This document shows positions 38,542-47,516 of a DNA stretch of 64,000 nucleotides, piece by piece (position 1 is the first letter of the stretch; each line of letters opens with the position of its first letter). Location of the stretch: assembly GCA_963763485.1 (NCBI GenBank), contig CAVXOW010000010.1:1-64000 (forward strand). Reading direction: 5' to 3'. The position numbers and the translations under genes were made by a program. This DNA is from CAWCKS01 sp963763485. Lineage in GTDB: Bacteria; Pseudomonadota; Alphaproteobacteria; Rhizobiales; Xanthobacteraceae. The notes under the pieces were generated by a model that ran no database searches, was not told the origin of the DNA, and was given only the letters and a program-made list of their open reading frames with translations.

Positions 38542-39417
38542 ATGACCAAGGCCGTGCTCGGCATCATCGGTGGCTCCGGCATCTACGATCTGCCCGGCCT
38601 GCAGAACGTCCACGAACAGCGTATCCAGAGCCCGTGGGGCGAGCCGTCGGCGCCGCTGCGCATCGGCGACATCGCCGGCCTTCCTGTCGTATTCCTGTCG
38701 CGCCACGACAAGGGCCACCGGCTCTCGCCGACCGATATCAACTATCGCGCCAATATCGACGTGATGAAGCGCGCCGGCGTCACCGATCTGGTCTCGCTGT
38801 CGGCCTGCGGCTCGTTCAGGGAAGAATTACCACCCGGCACGTTCGTGCTGATCGACCAGTTCGTCGACCGCACCCACAATCGCGAAAGCTCGTTCTTCGG
38901 CACCGGCTGCGTCGCTCACGTCTCGATGGCACATCCGGTCTCGCCGCGCCTGCGCATCCACCTCGCTGAAGCCGCGATGGCCGAGAGCCTCGCGGTGGTG
39001 CACGACGGCATCTACGTCTGCATGGAAGGACCGCAGTTCTCGACGCTGGCCGAAAGCCTCACCTACAAGCACCTCGGCTATTCCGTGATCGGAATGACCA
39101 ACATGCCCGAAGCAAAACTCGCGCGCGAAGCCGAGATTTGCTACGCGACGGTCGCCATGGTCACCGACTTCGATTGCTGGCACCCGGACCACGACGCCGT
39201 CACCGTGCAGGACATCGTCCGCGTGTTGACGGCGAATGCCGAGAAGGCCGCACGCCTGGTCGCCCGGCTGGCAAAAGATTTTCCACGCGAGCACGAGCCC
39301 TGCCCGATCGGCTCCGACCGCGCCCTCGACAACGCGCTGATCACGGCGCCGGAGGCGCGCGATCCCGCGTTGCTCAAGAAGCTCGACGCGGTGGCGGGAC
39401 GGGTGCTGAAGAGTTAG
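38542..39417 (+). CDS. mtnP: S-methyl-5'-thioadenosine phosphorylase
   Basis: 291 residues, the usual length for the family. It cleaves methylthioadenosine with phosphate to adenine and 5-methylthioribose-1-phosphate. Motifs: IIGGSGIYDL at the N-terminus, LSRHDKGH (phosphate and base contact), NYRANIDVMKRAGV, SACGSFREE and MEGPQFST with IGMTNMPEAKLAREAE, as in human and bacterial MTA phosphorylases. The next steps are encoded on the opposite strand by mtnA and the aldolase fusion at 43.3-46.5 kb. It is monocistronic and convergent with the MDR gene at 39460. Confidence 0.95.
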   Translation: MTKAVLGIIGGSGIYDLPGLQNVHEQRIQSPWGEPSAPLRIGDIAGLPVVFLSRHDKGHRLSPTDINYRANIDVMKRAGVTDLVSLSACGSFREELPPGTFVLIDQFVDRTHNRESSFFGTGCVAHVSMAHPVSPRLRIHLAEAAMAESLAVVHDGIYVCMEGPQFSTLAESLTYKHLGYSVIGMTNMPEAKLAREAEICYATVAMVTDFDCWHPDHDAVTVQDIVRVLTANAEKAARLVARLAKDFPREHEPCPIGSDRALDNALITAPEARDPALLKKLDAVAGRVLKS

Positions 39418-39459
39418 CGCTCGTTTTCGATCCGCTGCCGCGAGCGGCGGCTCAATAGA

Positions 39460-40464
39460 TCACACCACCTCGACCACCTGCCGCCCAAAATTCTCGCTCT
39501 TGAACAGGCCGATGAAGGCTTCCGGCAACCGCTCAAAACCCTTGTTAATGTTCTCGCGGTATTTCAGCCGTCCATCGACAATCCAGTCGGTCAACTGCGT
39601 GAGCGCGCCAGGGAAACGGTCGGCGTAATCGAAGGCGACAAGCCCGCGGATCGTCAAGCGGTGAGTGATAATGCGCGAGGTATTCTTGATTCCATGTTTC
39701 TCGGCCGCCGGCACGTTGTAGTCGGCGGTATTGCCAGAGATCACCAGCCGTCCGGAGCGATTCATGTGCGGCAGCACGGCATCGACAAAGGCGTTGCCGA
39801 CGTTCTCGAAATGGATGTCGACCCCGTCGGGACATCGCGCGGCGATCGCCGCGGACAAATCCTTTTCGGCGCGATAATCGATCGCGTCGTCCAGGCCAAG
39901 CTCCCCGGTCAACCAGCGGCACTTGTCGGGCCCTCCGGCGACGCCGATCACACGGCATCCGCTGATCTTTGCGATCTGGGCGGCGGCCGAACCGACCGCA
40001 CCCGCGGCCGAGGTCACGACCGAGGTCTCGCCCGCCTTTGGCTTTGCGATATCAAGCATGCCGAAATAGGCCGTAAGTCCCGGAATTCCGAGCACCCCAA
40101 TCGCGGTCGAAGGCGACACGCGCTGGTCCGAAATGCGGCGCGCCGCCGCGGCATCGACCACGCCGTGGGTTTGCCAGCCGAGATAGGTCGCAACCCAATC
40201 TCCCGGCGCAAGCGTGGGATCGCGCGACTCCAGCACGGTGCCGGCAGCCGCGAGACCGAGCGGATCGCCGATCGCAAGCGACGCAACGTAGCTCGCGGTT
40301 TGCGACATGCGTCCCCGCATCCCGGGATCGACGCTGATGAAGCAATTCTGGACCAGCACCTGACCGGGTTTCAATTCCGGCAACTGCACCTCGTCAATCC
40401 GAAAATTGTCCAGCGTCGGCAGCCCGGTCGGCCGCGACGCGAGCACGAAACGTCGATTGATCAT
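39460..40464 (-). CDS. NADP-dependent MDR oxidoreductase (CurA/leukotriene-type)
   Basis: 334 residues from the ATG at 40464 (MINRRFVLASRPTGLP). Zinc-free medium-chain reductase: FISVDPGMRGRMS near the N-terminus, cofactor site VVTSAAGAVGSAAAQIAKISGCRVIG (AAGAVG), and DIHFENVGN and SGNTADYN, typical of the NADPH-dependent curcumin reductase/15-oxoprostaglandin reductase group. Substrates in this family are alpha,beta-unsaturated carbonyls. It is on the same strand and 25 bp from the neighbouring gene's end at 40489, so probably in one unit with the three genes upstream of it. Confidence 0.85.
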   Translation of the reverse strand: MINRRFVLASRPTGLPTLDNFRIDEVQLPELKPGQVLVQNCFISVDPGMRGRMSQTASYVASLAIGDPLGLAAAGTVLESRDPTLAPGDWVATYLGWQTHGVVDAAAARRISDQRVSPSTAIGVLGIPGLTAYFGMLDIAKPKAGETSVVTSAAGAVGSAAAQIAKISGCRVIGVAGGPDKCRWLTGELGLDDAIDYRAEKDLSAAIAARCPDGVDIHFENVGNAFVDAVLPHMNRSGRLVISGNTADYNVPAAEKHGIKNTSRIITHRLTIRGLVAFDYADRFPGALTQLTDWIVDGRLKYRENINKGFERLPEAFIGLFKSENFGRQVVEVV

Positions 40465-40488
40465 TTCTCTGCGCCCCACCGTTTGGTC

Positions 40489-41355
40489 TTAAGACATCGC
40501 GCGTGTCGTGTCGTCGAACAGCTCGTCGACGCTGAACCTGCGCGGGATCAACGCCTGTTGCGCGGCATAGGCGATGATCAGCTCCAGCGGCTTGCGGATG
40601 GCATCGACGCCGAACGGCACGAAGTCGATGCCACCTGCTGGCTTCGACGCCGCCTTGCTTGCCTTGAGCAACCGATAAACCTCGCGAACAACATCCGGCT
40701 GACTGTTCGCCAGCGCCTCGGTGACCACAACAAGGTGATTGACCGGCACGACGCCGTGTTGCCGGTACCAGCGCTCCGCTTCCGCTTTCGGGTCGGGAAG
40801 CAGCGGCGCCAGTCTCGGATCATCCGAGGTCTCGCCGAGCGCGGCGTCGAGCTCGCCGTCGAGCAGCATCTGCAGGATTTTCTTGTCCCTTGGAGCGCGC
40901 TCGGTGGCGTCGACATATTCGGCGACATGGGGATCCTCGAACGTCACCCACCGAATTTGGTCGAGATCAACGCCGTAGTCGTTGGCAAGGATGCCGCGGA
41001 TCCAGGCGCCTGTCGTCGTCGTGAACGAGCGAATGCCGACGCGCTTGCCCTTGAGGTCGTCAGGCCCAAGCTTGCCGCGCCCGGCATTGTACAGCGCATA
41101 GGCATGCTGGAAGCGGCCGAGCATGGTCGCCGGCAACAGCACCAGCGGCTTGTTGTGCGCCCGCGCCATCAAATAGGTTACAATCGCCATCTCGCAGACG
41201 TCGAACTTCTGCTCGCGGACCATCGGCTTGAACGCCGCATTGGTCGGCGAAAAGTCGACGAACTCGAGCGCGACTTTGTCGGAGTCCACCTCATCCCGTT
41301 TAAGCGGTTGAACATGGGGGTGATCGCCAAGCACGGTACGAAGTTTTGTGGTCAT
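40489..41355 (-). CDS. 4,5-dihydroxyphthalate decarboxylase-like / ABC substrate-binding-type protein
   Basis: 288 residues from the ATG at 41355 (MTTKLRTVLGDHPHVQPLKR). There is no signal peptide. The fold looks like a type II periplasmic-binding protein used as an enzyme: FEVCEMAI-type block (DVCEMAIVTYLMARA), DLKGKRVGIRSFTTTTGAWIRG, and a C-terminal DFVPFGVDAIRKPLE. Related proteins are annotated as dihydroxyphthalate decarboxylase in aromatic degradation or as ABC-type solute binding. The absence of an export signal favours a cytoplasmic enzyme. It sits between the MDR reductase and a PIG-L hydrolase on the same strand. Confidence 0.7.
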   Translation of the reverse strand: MTTKLRTVLGDHPHVQPLKRDEVDSDKVALEFVDFSPTNAAFKPMVREQKFDVCEMAIVTYLMARAHNKPLVLLPATMLGRFQHAYALYNAGRGKLGPDDLKGKRVGIRSFTTTTGAWIRGILANDYGVDLDQIRWVTFEDPHVAEYVDATERAPRDKKILQMLLDGELDAALGETSDDPRLAPLLPDPKAEAERWYRQHGVVPVNHLVVVTEALANSQPDVVREVYRLLKASKAASKPAGGIDFVPFGVDAIRKPLELIIAYAAQQALIPRRFSVDELFDDTTRAMS

Positions 41356-41484
41356 TGCTAGATCCACAGATGCTGACATTTTTTGGCAGGATTGGTTGAG
41401 ATTTCCGGGATCAAAACCCGCTCCAAAATCGGTGTAAGCTGCCATCGCCAGATCGTTTTTTCGCCCTCACCCCCGCGCAAAAAA

Positions 41485-42207
41485 TCACTTCAGGATTTCC
41501 TCGACCGTCGGGAACATCCGTTGATAAGCCTCGCCGTAAACCATCGGCACGCCGGTGTTGCGGCTGCCCTGGATGCCGCGGTTGAGCGCAACGCGCTCGT
41601 AGTAGCCCCACAAATGTTTTTGCGCGGCGAGGATCTGGAACGCCTTGTACTTCTGCTCCCACACCTCATCGATCTTCAGGATCAGGTTGGGCTTGAAGTT
41701 GCACATCTCCGGCTGGTGCGGCTCGAACAGGAACACCGGCGGCGCGGCGTATTGATATTTGGCATCGGGCTTGTGGCCCATCGCCTGCGCCACCACACGC
41801 GTCTGCTGCGCAAAATGCGCGGCGTCCGGATGGTCGAAGTTGTAGGGGTCTTCCAGCGCGTGGGTGAGCACAAAGCTTGGATTGGTCTCGCGGTAGATGT
41901 CGACCATGCGGTCGAAATGCTCGTCGTTCAGCTTCAGCGGATAGTCGCCGCAATCGAAGAACTCGATTTCGGCCCCGAGCAGCTTTGCGGCACGCTCCGC
42001 CTCGTCCTTGCGGCCGGCCTTCACGCTCGCGAGCGTCGCGCCGGCTTCCTTCCAGGCGAATTGACTTTCGCCTCGTTCGCCAAAGGACAGACAAACAATC
42101 TTGACGCGATATCCGCGTTTGGCGTGCAGGGCGATCGCCCCGCCCGCACGCCAGACAAAATCGCCGGGATGGGCCGTGACGATCAGGCCCATTTTCGTTT
42201 CAGCCAT
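41485..42207 (-). CDS. PIG-L family zinc hydrolase/hydratase (GalB-like)
   Basis: 240 residues from the ATG at 42207 (MAETKMGLIVTAHPGDFVWR). PIG-L motifs: AHPGDFVWRAGG (His and Asp zinc ligands, with the usual second Asp as Phe), GERGES and DGDYP-like FDCGDYPLK, and DPYNFDHPDAAHFA (HPDH-type block with the third ligand). Members include GlcNAc deacetylases and GalB, the 4-oxalomesaconate hydratase of gallate and protocatechuate 4,5-cleavage in Pseudomonas. The neighbouring dihydroxyphthalate decarboxylase-like gene makes the GalB-type role attractive, but no ring-cleavage dioxygenase is in the window. Confidence 0.75.
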   Translation of the reverse strand: MAETKMGLIVTAHPGDFVWRAGGAIALHAKRGYRVKIVCLSFGERGESQFAWKEAGATLASVKAGRKDEAERAAKLLGAEIEFFDCGDYPLKLNDEHFDRMVDIYRETNPSFVLTHALEDPYNFDHPDAAHFAQQTRVVAQAMGHKPDAKYQYAAPPVFLFEPHQPEMCNFKPNLILKIDEVWEQKYKAFQILAAQKHLWGYYERVALNRGIQGSRNTGVPMVYGEAYQRMFPTVEEILK

Positions 42208-42222
42208 CAACAAATCTCCAAC

Positions 42223-43266
42223 TCAGCTGTTCGGTCCGCGGTCCATGCCAACGGGTTGCCAACGCTTCAGCGAAGTGGTCTGCAGCACCGATGGATTGAC
42301 GCAACTCTTCGGCCAGAAACCTTGCAGCACCAGCGACAATTCGAAGCCGACCCGCCGCTTGCGCGCCTCATCGAACCGGCCCGATGCGGAGGCTACGTGC
42401 GCGGTCAGCGTGACGTTCTCCATGCTGAGCATCGGATTGTTGTGCGACGGCGGCTCGCGCTCCAGCACGTCGAGCGCCGCATGCGCGATCCAGCCTTCCT
42501 GCAGCGCCTTGATCAGCGCCTCCTCGTTCACGGTCGCGCCGCGCCCGGTGTTGATGAATACGGCTGTCTTCTTCATCTGCCGGAAATGCTCCTCGCCCAG
42601 CATATGATTGAGCTCGGGCCGCGCCGGCGCGTGCATCGAGACGAAATCGGACTGCTGCAGCACCTCCGACAGCGTCGCCGGTATCACGCCGTGCTCGGAG
42701 ATCACCATCTCCTCGATGAAGGGATCGTAGGCCATCAGGCGCAAACCGAACGGCGCGGCGCGCCTGGCGGTCGCGCGTGCGACACGACCGAAAGAGATGA
42801 ACCCTAGCGTCTGACCCTGCAACCGCGGAATCTTGAGCAGCGCCGGCCGGCCTTCCGACCAGCGTCCCCCGCGCACCATCTTGTCCTGCTCGATGAGGCG
42901 GCGAAAACCCGCCAGCAACAGCGTCATCGCGTGGTCGGCGACTTCCTCGATGAAGGTGTCGGGCACGTTGGTGACGGGAATGCCGCGCGCGGTCGCCGCC
43001 TTCACGTCGACGCTGTCGACGCCGACACTGCCGAGCGTAATCACCTTGCACTTGTCGAGGCTGTCGATGATCTTCTTCGTGATCGGGATGCCCTTGGCGT
43101 AGATCGCATCGGCGTCCTTCGCCGCCGCGATGAAGCCGGCTTCATCGGTCGGCGCTTCGATGATCTCGGCTCCGATCAGCGCGAGCTCTTCGAGTTCGTA
43201 GCCATAGCCACCACCGGCCACCGTGAAGCTTGCACCCTTCGGCGTCACCACCTTGAACTTCGCCAT
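42223..43266 (-). CDS. D-2-hydroxyacid dehydrogenase (C-terminal-binding-protein type)
   Basis: 347 residues from the ATG at 43266 (MAKFKVVTPKGASFTVAGGG). NAD domain: LGFISFGRVARATARRAAPFGLR (GxGxxG degenerate to SFGRVA). Active-site elements: Arg in FINTGRGATVNEEALI, Glu in AALDVLEREPP and His in LTAHVAS. Such enzymes reduce 2-oxoacids to D-2-hydroxyacids with NAD(P)H. It sits directly between mtnA (51 bp upstream) and the GalB-like gene (16 bp downstream), so it is in one operon with them. Substrate not determinable from sequence. Confidence 0.88.
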   Translation of the reverse strand: MAKFKVVTPKGASFTVAGGGYGYELEELALIGAEIIEAPTDEAGFIAAAKDADAIYAKGIPITKKIIDSLDKCKVITLGSVGVDSVDVKAATARGIPVTNVPDTFIEEVADHAMTLLLAGFRRLIEQDKMVRGGRWSEGRPALLKIPRLQGQTLGFISFGRVARATARRAAPFGLRLMAYDPFIEEMVISEHGVIPATLSEVLQQSDFVSMHAPARPELNHMLGEEHFRQMKKTAVFINTGRGATVNEEALIKALQEGWIAHAALDVLEREPPSHNNPMLSMENVTLTAHVASASGRFDEARKRRVGFELSLVLQGFWPKSCVNPSVLQTTSLKRWQPVGMDRGPNS

Positions 43267-43316
43267 GCTACTCTCCCTTATTTTTTGACCTTGGATTTCT
43301 TGAACCTTGATCGTTG

Positions 43317-44432
43317 CTATTCCGCCGCCCGCTCCTGGAACAATCCGCGCAGGCCTGCGTTCGATGCCGCACAGACCCCGCGTTCGGTGATCAGCCCGGT
43401 CACCAGCCGCGCCGGCGTCACGTCGAACGCATAGTTCGCTGCCCTGGTCGCATCGGGCGAAATCCGCACCTTGCCGATCTTGCCGTCCTCGTCGCGGCCC
43501 CAGACGAAGGATACCTCGTCGGCCCCGCGCTGCTCGATCGGGATCGAGCGGCCGTCGGGCAAGTTCCAGTCGATGCTGGAGGACGGCAAGGCGACATAGA
43601 ACGGCACGCCGTTGTCGTGCGCGGCCAGCGCCTTCAGATAGGTGCCGATCTTGTTGCAGACGTCTCCATTGGCCGCGGTGCGGTCGGTGCCGACGATGAC
43701 CATGTCGACCATGCCCTTCTGCATCAGGTGGCCGCCCGCGTTGTCGACGATAAGCGTGTGCGCGATGCCCTCTTGTCCCAGCTCCCACGCTGTGAGCTGG
43801 GCGCCCTGATTGCGTGGACGCGTTTCGTCGACATAGACGTGGATGTTGAGGCCTTGCTGTGCGGCGAGATAGATCGGCGAGGTCGCCGTGCCGTAGTCCA
43901 CTGTTGCGAGCCAGCCTGCGTTGCAGTGGGTCAGAATATTGACCGGTTTGCCGTCGGGCTTTTTCCGCGCCAGCAGCTGAATCAGCGTCAGTCCATTGCG
44001 GCCGATATTGCGATCAATCTCTACATCTTCATCGGCAATCTCGGCGGCGCGCCGATAGGCCAGCGCCACGCGATCGCTCACCTTGGCGGGCCGCAGCACC
44101 TGCAGCATCTCGTCCAGCGCCCAGCGCAGGTTGATCGCGGTCGGCCGCGTCTGGTGCAACTGCTCGGCGGCCCGGTCCAGCGCCGCGTCCGATGCATCGA
44201 CCGTGGTTTGCAGCGCGAGTCCATAGGCCGCGGCGACGCCGATAAGGGGCGCGCCGCGAACCCACATGTCGCGGATCGCGGTCGCCATCGTCTCGACCGA
44301 ACCGATCGTCTCGACGCGGAAATCATGCGGCAGCCAGCGCTGGTCGATCACATCGACAGAGCGGCCGTCGGCGTTGAGCCAGATCGTGCGATACTGGCGC
44401 CCCTGGGCTTTCAACGGATCACTCCCTTGCAC
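43317..44432 (-). CDS. mtnA: S-methyl-5-thioribose-1-phosphate isomerase
   Basis: 371 residues, normal for MtnA. Converts methylthioribose-1-phosphate to methylthioribulose-1-phosphate. Blocks: WVRGAPLIGVAAAYGLAL near the N-terminus, RPTAINLRWALDEM, ILTHCNAGWLATVDYGTATS (catalytic Cys), VYVDETRPRNQGAQLTAWEL, VIVGTDRTAANGDVCNKIGT (catalytic Asp) and FYVALPSSSIDW. It follows the aldolase fusion at 44453 with a 20-bp gap on the same strand, so the products of one pathway segment are made together. The classic next steps (mtnB to mtnD) are not seen here. Confidence 0.95.
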   Translation of the reverse strand: MQGSDPLKAQGRQYRTIWLNADGRSVDVIDQRWLPHDFRVETIGSVETMATAIRDMWVRGAPLIGVAAAYGLALQTTVDASDAALDRAAEQLHQTRPTAINLRWALDEMLQVLRPAKVSDRVALAYRRAAEIADEDVEIDRNIGRNGLTLIQLLARKKPDGKPVNILTHCNAGWLATVDYGTATSPIYLAAQQGLNIHVYVDETRPRNQGAQLTAWELGQEGIAHTLIVDNAGGHLMQKGMVDMVIVGTDRTAANGDVCNKIGTYLKALAAHDNGVPFYVALPSSSIDWNLPDGRSIPIEQRGADEVSFVWGRDEDGKIGKVRISPDATRAANYAFDVTPARLVTGLITERGVCAASNAGLRGLFQERAAE

Positions 44433-44452
44433 GCCATCATATCTTGCTCGCG

Positions 44453-46508
44453 TCAGCGCATCGCCGCGGCGATGTTGCCGCCGTCGACCGTGGTTACATC
44501 TGCCGTGGTCCGCTCCGCCAGCGCCTGGTGCAGAAACGCCTGCGCCACATCATCGGCGGTAACTTCCTGGCCGAGGAGATTGCCGCTCAGGTAAGCTTCC
44601 TTCGACAAGCCGCGCGCCGCCGAGCGGCTTGCGATCATCTTGTCGGTCAGCAAGCCGGAGCGAATGCGGTCGGCGTTGACGGCGTTCACGCGGATGCCGT
44701 CCTTGCCGTATTCCAGCGCGTATTGCCGCGACAGAAAGAGTGTCGCCGCCTTCGGCAAGCCGTAGGCGCCGAAGTTCGCGCCGGGATTGACCGCCTGCTT
44801 TGAGACATTGAACAGCAGCACGCCGCCCGTGCCCTGCTGCCTGAACAGTTTGACCGCCTTGCTGCGCGACCGTCTGATGCGCGAAGAAATTCAGCTCAAA
44901 ACTCTTGCGCAATAACGCGTCGTCGATCTCGCCGATGCCGCCCTCCCAGGCCGCGCCAGCATTGGAGACCACAATATCAGCGCCACCATAGGCGTCGATC
45001 ACCGCATCGAACGCCGCGCGCACCGAGTCCTTGTCGGTGACATCGCACGCCAGCCCAATGGAATCGTTGCCGGCTTGCTTTGCCCCAGCCTCCGCAGCCG
45101 CCTTGTCGAGATCGAGCACTGCGACATGCGCGCCGTTGGCGGCGAACAGCCGCGCGGTCGCGGCCCCAATGGCGCCGCCGCCGCCCGTCACCACCATCAC
45201 CTGCCCGGTCAGAATCTTCGGCTTGGCGCCTTTGAGCTTGGCCTGCTCGAGCGACCAGTATTCGAGATCGAACAGCTGGTCATGGCTCAGCGGCCGGAAC
45301 TCACCGATCGCCTCGGCACCGACGACCGCTTCGATCCACATTTCCGCGCAATCGGCGGCAATTTTGGCATCCTTTAACGTGCGGCCATGGCCGAACAGGC
45401 CGACGCCGGGCACCAGTGTCAACCGCGGCATCGGATCGAGCATCACCCGGTCGCCACCGACGCGGGCGTTGTTGCGCGCAAAGTATGCTGTGTAATCCGC
45501 GGTGAAAGCTGCAACGCGGTCGCGGATCGCCTTGCCGTAGCCGGCGAAGGTCGCGAGCTCGGGCGCCGGCAGCACCATCGGCCCGGTCTTGATGCGTATC
45601 GAGAGGTCGGGCGTCGAGACGCCGCGCCGTGACAGGTCGTCGAGGTTGTCGGCGCCGACGAAGTTGAGAATTTCGGGCGATGTCCTGAACGTGCTGACGA
45701 AGCGCTCGGTCTCGCGGGCACTGCGCCGGAACGCGATCGCACCACGCAGCAGGGGTGCGATGTCACGGGCGTTCGCGAGCGACGTTGACAAGACTGTGCT
45801 GGCCGTCGCTGGCTTGCCGTTCTTCGCAACGTAGTTCTCGGCCAGCGTGACGTAGTGAATCATCCGCTCATAGGCTTCCTTCGCCGTATCGCCGAAAGTG
45901 AAGATGCCGTGCTTGTCGAGGATCAGGCCCTCCACCTTTTCGTCCTCATCGAAAATATCGGCGGCGGCGACCGCGAGTTCGAAGCCTGGCATGATGTAAG
46001 GCACAAAACCGAGCTTCTCGCCAAAGATCTCCTTGCACAGCTGCCGGCTGCCGTCCTGGTCGACCACTGAGAGGATCGCGGTCGAGTGGGTGTGGTCGAC
46101 GAAGGTGTGCGGCAGGAACGCGTGCAGCAATGTCTCGACTGACGGATTGGGCGCGGCGGGGTCGATCAGATTGGAGCGCTGCAGGCCCACCATGTCCTCG
46201 TCGGACAGCTTGCCGAGCTTGCGCGCCTTGCGTAAGCCCTCGAGCTTCACCGCCGGCAGGCCGGCCGGCTCGATCGTCGCCATGTCCCAGCCGCTGCCCT
46301 TGACGCACAGCACCGGCCAGCGGTCGCCGACGAGATCGGTCGCCGTGGTCTTGCACGAAGTGTTGCCGCCGCCGTGCAGCACCAAGCGCGGGTCGCGGCC
46401 GAGCAGGCGCGTGGTGTAGACCCGGAGCGCGAGATCGCGCGAAATCCCCTTCGCCGCATAGGCTGCGACGAGAGATTCGGCCGCGGCGTCATTCCATTGG
46501 CTTTGCAT
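44453..46508 (-). CDS. class II aldolase / short-chain dehydrogenase fusion (one frameshift)
   Basis: About 685 residues if an extra base near 44853 is removed. N-terminal half: class II aldolase/adducin domain with GGGNTSCKT (phosphate binding), VDHTHSTAIL (zinc His), and LDKHGIFTFG with a later His. C-terminal half: SDR Rossmann fold with MVVTGGGGAIGAATARLFA, VSNAGAAWEG and YGLPKAATLFL (YxxxK; Tyr replaces nothing, Ser earlier). Such fusions are usually called rhamnulose-1-phosphate aldolase/lactaldehyde dehydrogenase. Beside mtnA, a more specific role is cleavage of methylthioribulose-1-phosphate to DHAP and methylthioacetaldehyde, with the SDR handling the aldehyde (inference). First gene of the minus-strand operon. 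Confidence 0.85.
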
Positions 46509-46666
46509 GGGGAAAATCTAGCGCATGTCTGGCGGAAAAGCTTGCCCTCGTGCTCGACACGAGAGTGGCTGCCGGTTTTGCAGGCAAGGACATTCGCAAA
46601 ACAGAGCAAAGTCTCAGCCGACTTGGCCTGTAGCGGTTCCGGTATCTCTGGAGCGCGGCGGCCAGG

Positions 46667-47323
46667 TCAGAACGCGTAGGAGACCTGCAGGCCCCAATCG
46701 TTCACACCGACATTACGCTTGAAGCCGGTGCCGAACGCAGTCTTGCCGTTCGACAGATGATCGAACGTGCCGATGATGCTCCAGTGCTCATCGATGTGGT
46801 AACCGAGCGAACCGCCGGCGTTGAACAGCCAGTGGCTGCCGAGCGCATTGTGGGTGGCATCGCCGGCGAGCGAACCGTCGTCATAGGCGCCGCCGAAAAA
46901 GCCTTCGGTGAAAAATCCGCCCCAAAGGGGAAAGCGCCACAGCGCGCCACCACGGAACGAATCGCTGCGATGCGGCACGCTCACCATCGCGCCCACATAG
47001 GGCCGCGGAATCAAAAGCTGCCACCAGCTCGTCGGGTCGCCGAACAACGACGGCAGGACCAGATGGACGCCGATATCACCGGTGTTTTTCTCGGCGCTGC
47101 CGATCGCATGGGCGAAGCCGCCGAGCCGGAGATCCCATGTGTTGCGCCAGAGCGACGTCGCCGGCGGGAGCGGAGCCGATGGTGCCGGCGGCAAATAGCC
47201 CGGTGCTGCCGGCGCCATGTCGGCGGCAAACGCCTGCGCGTGCATTGCGACAACCGCCGCAACGATCAAGATCGACGTCCTGAAATGCACGGAACGAACG
47301 CCCCCGCTATTCCAAAATCGCAT
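46667..47323 (-). CDS. PagL-like lipid A deacylase (outer membrane)
   Basis: 218 residues. A long signal sequence region (ILIVAAVVAMHAQAFAADMA) and a beta-barrel-like mature part with alternating aromatic strands (WDLRLGGFAHAIGSAEK, WQLLIPRPYVGAMVSV), ending in LQVSYAF with a C-terminal Phe as in outer-membrane proteins. The active-site motif of PagL-type 3-O-deacylases is visible near the C-terminus: IGTFDHLSNGKTA (His and Ser in HxSN). Probable role: removal of a 3-O acyl chain from lipid A, or a related acyloxyacyl hydrolase activity. Monocistronic. The likely start is the ATG at 47323 or a downstream Met. Confidence 0.8.
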   Translation of the reverse strand: MRFWNSGGVRSVHFRTSILIVAAVVAMHAQAFAADMAPAAPGYLPPAPSAPLPPATSLWRNTWDLRLGGFAHAIGSAEKNTGDIGVHLVLPSLFGDPTSWWQLLIPRPYVGAMVSVPHRSDSFRGGALWRFPLWGGFFTEGFFGGAYDDGSLAGDATHNALGSHWLFNAGGSLGYHIDEHWSIIGTFDHLSNGKTAFGTGFKRNVGVNDWGLQVSYAF

Positions 47324-47516
47324 TTTGTCCGACGCGAAGATGGCATATGCCTCTTCGCGTCACCAGCCCATTTGGCCGGCAGAGCCCCGGCAAATGGCTT
47401 CGATGCCTTCAATTTAGTTGATTTCGGAGCCGTTGACCGTGCTTTTTCTGCCACGCCTGCGCAATAGAATGCGACATAGGCACGGCTGCCCTATGACCCC
47501 GCCGCGGGAGTGAAAC

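Noticed and set aside
39661..41361. Plus-strand open frame of 566 codons
   Set aside because: Antisense to two convincing minus-strand enzymes (MDR reductase and decarboxylase-like). Composition is Arg/His/Asp-rich, as expected for a shadow in GC-rich DNA.
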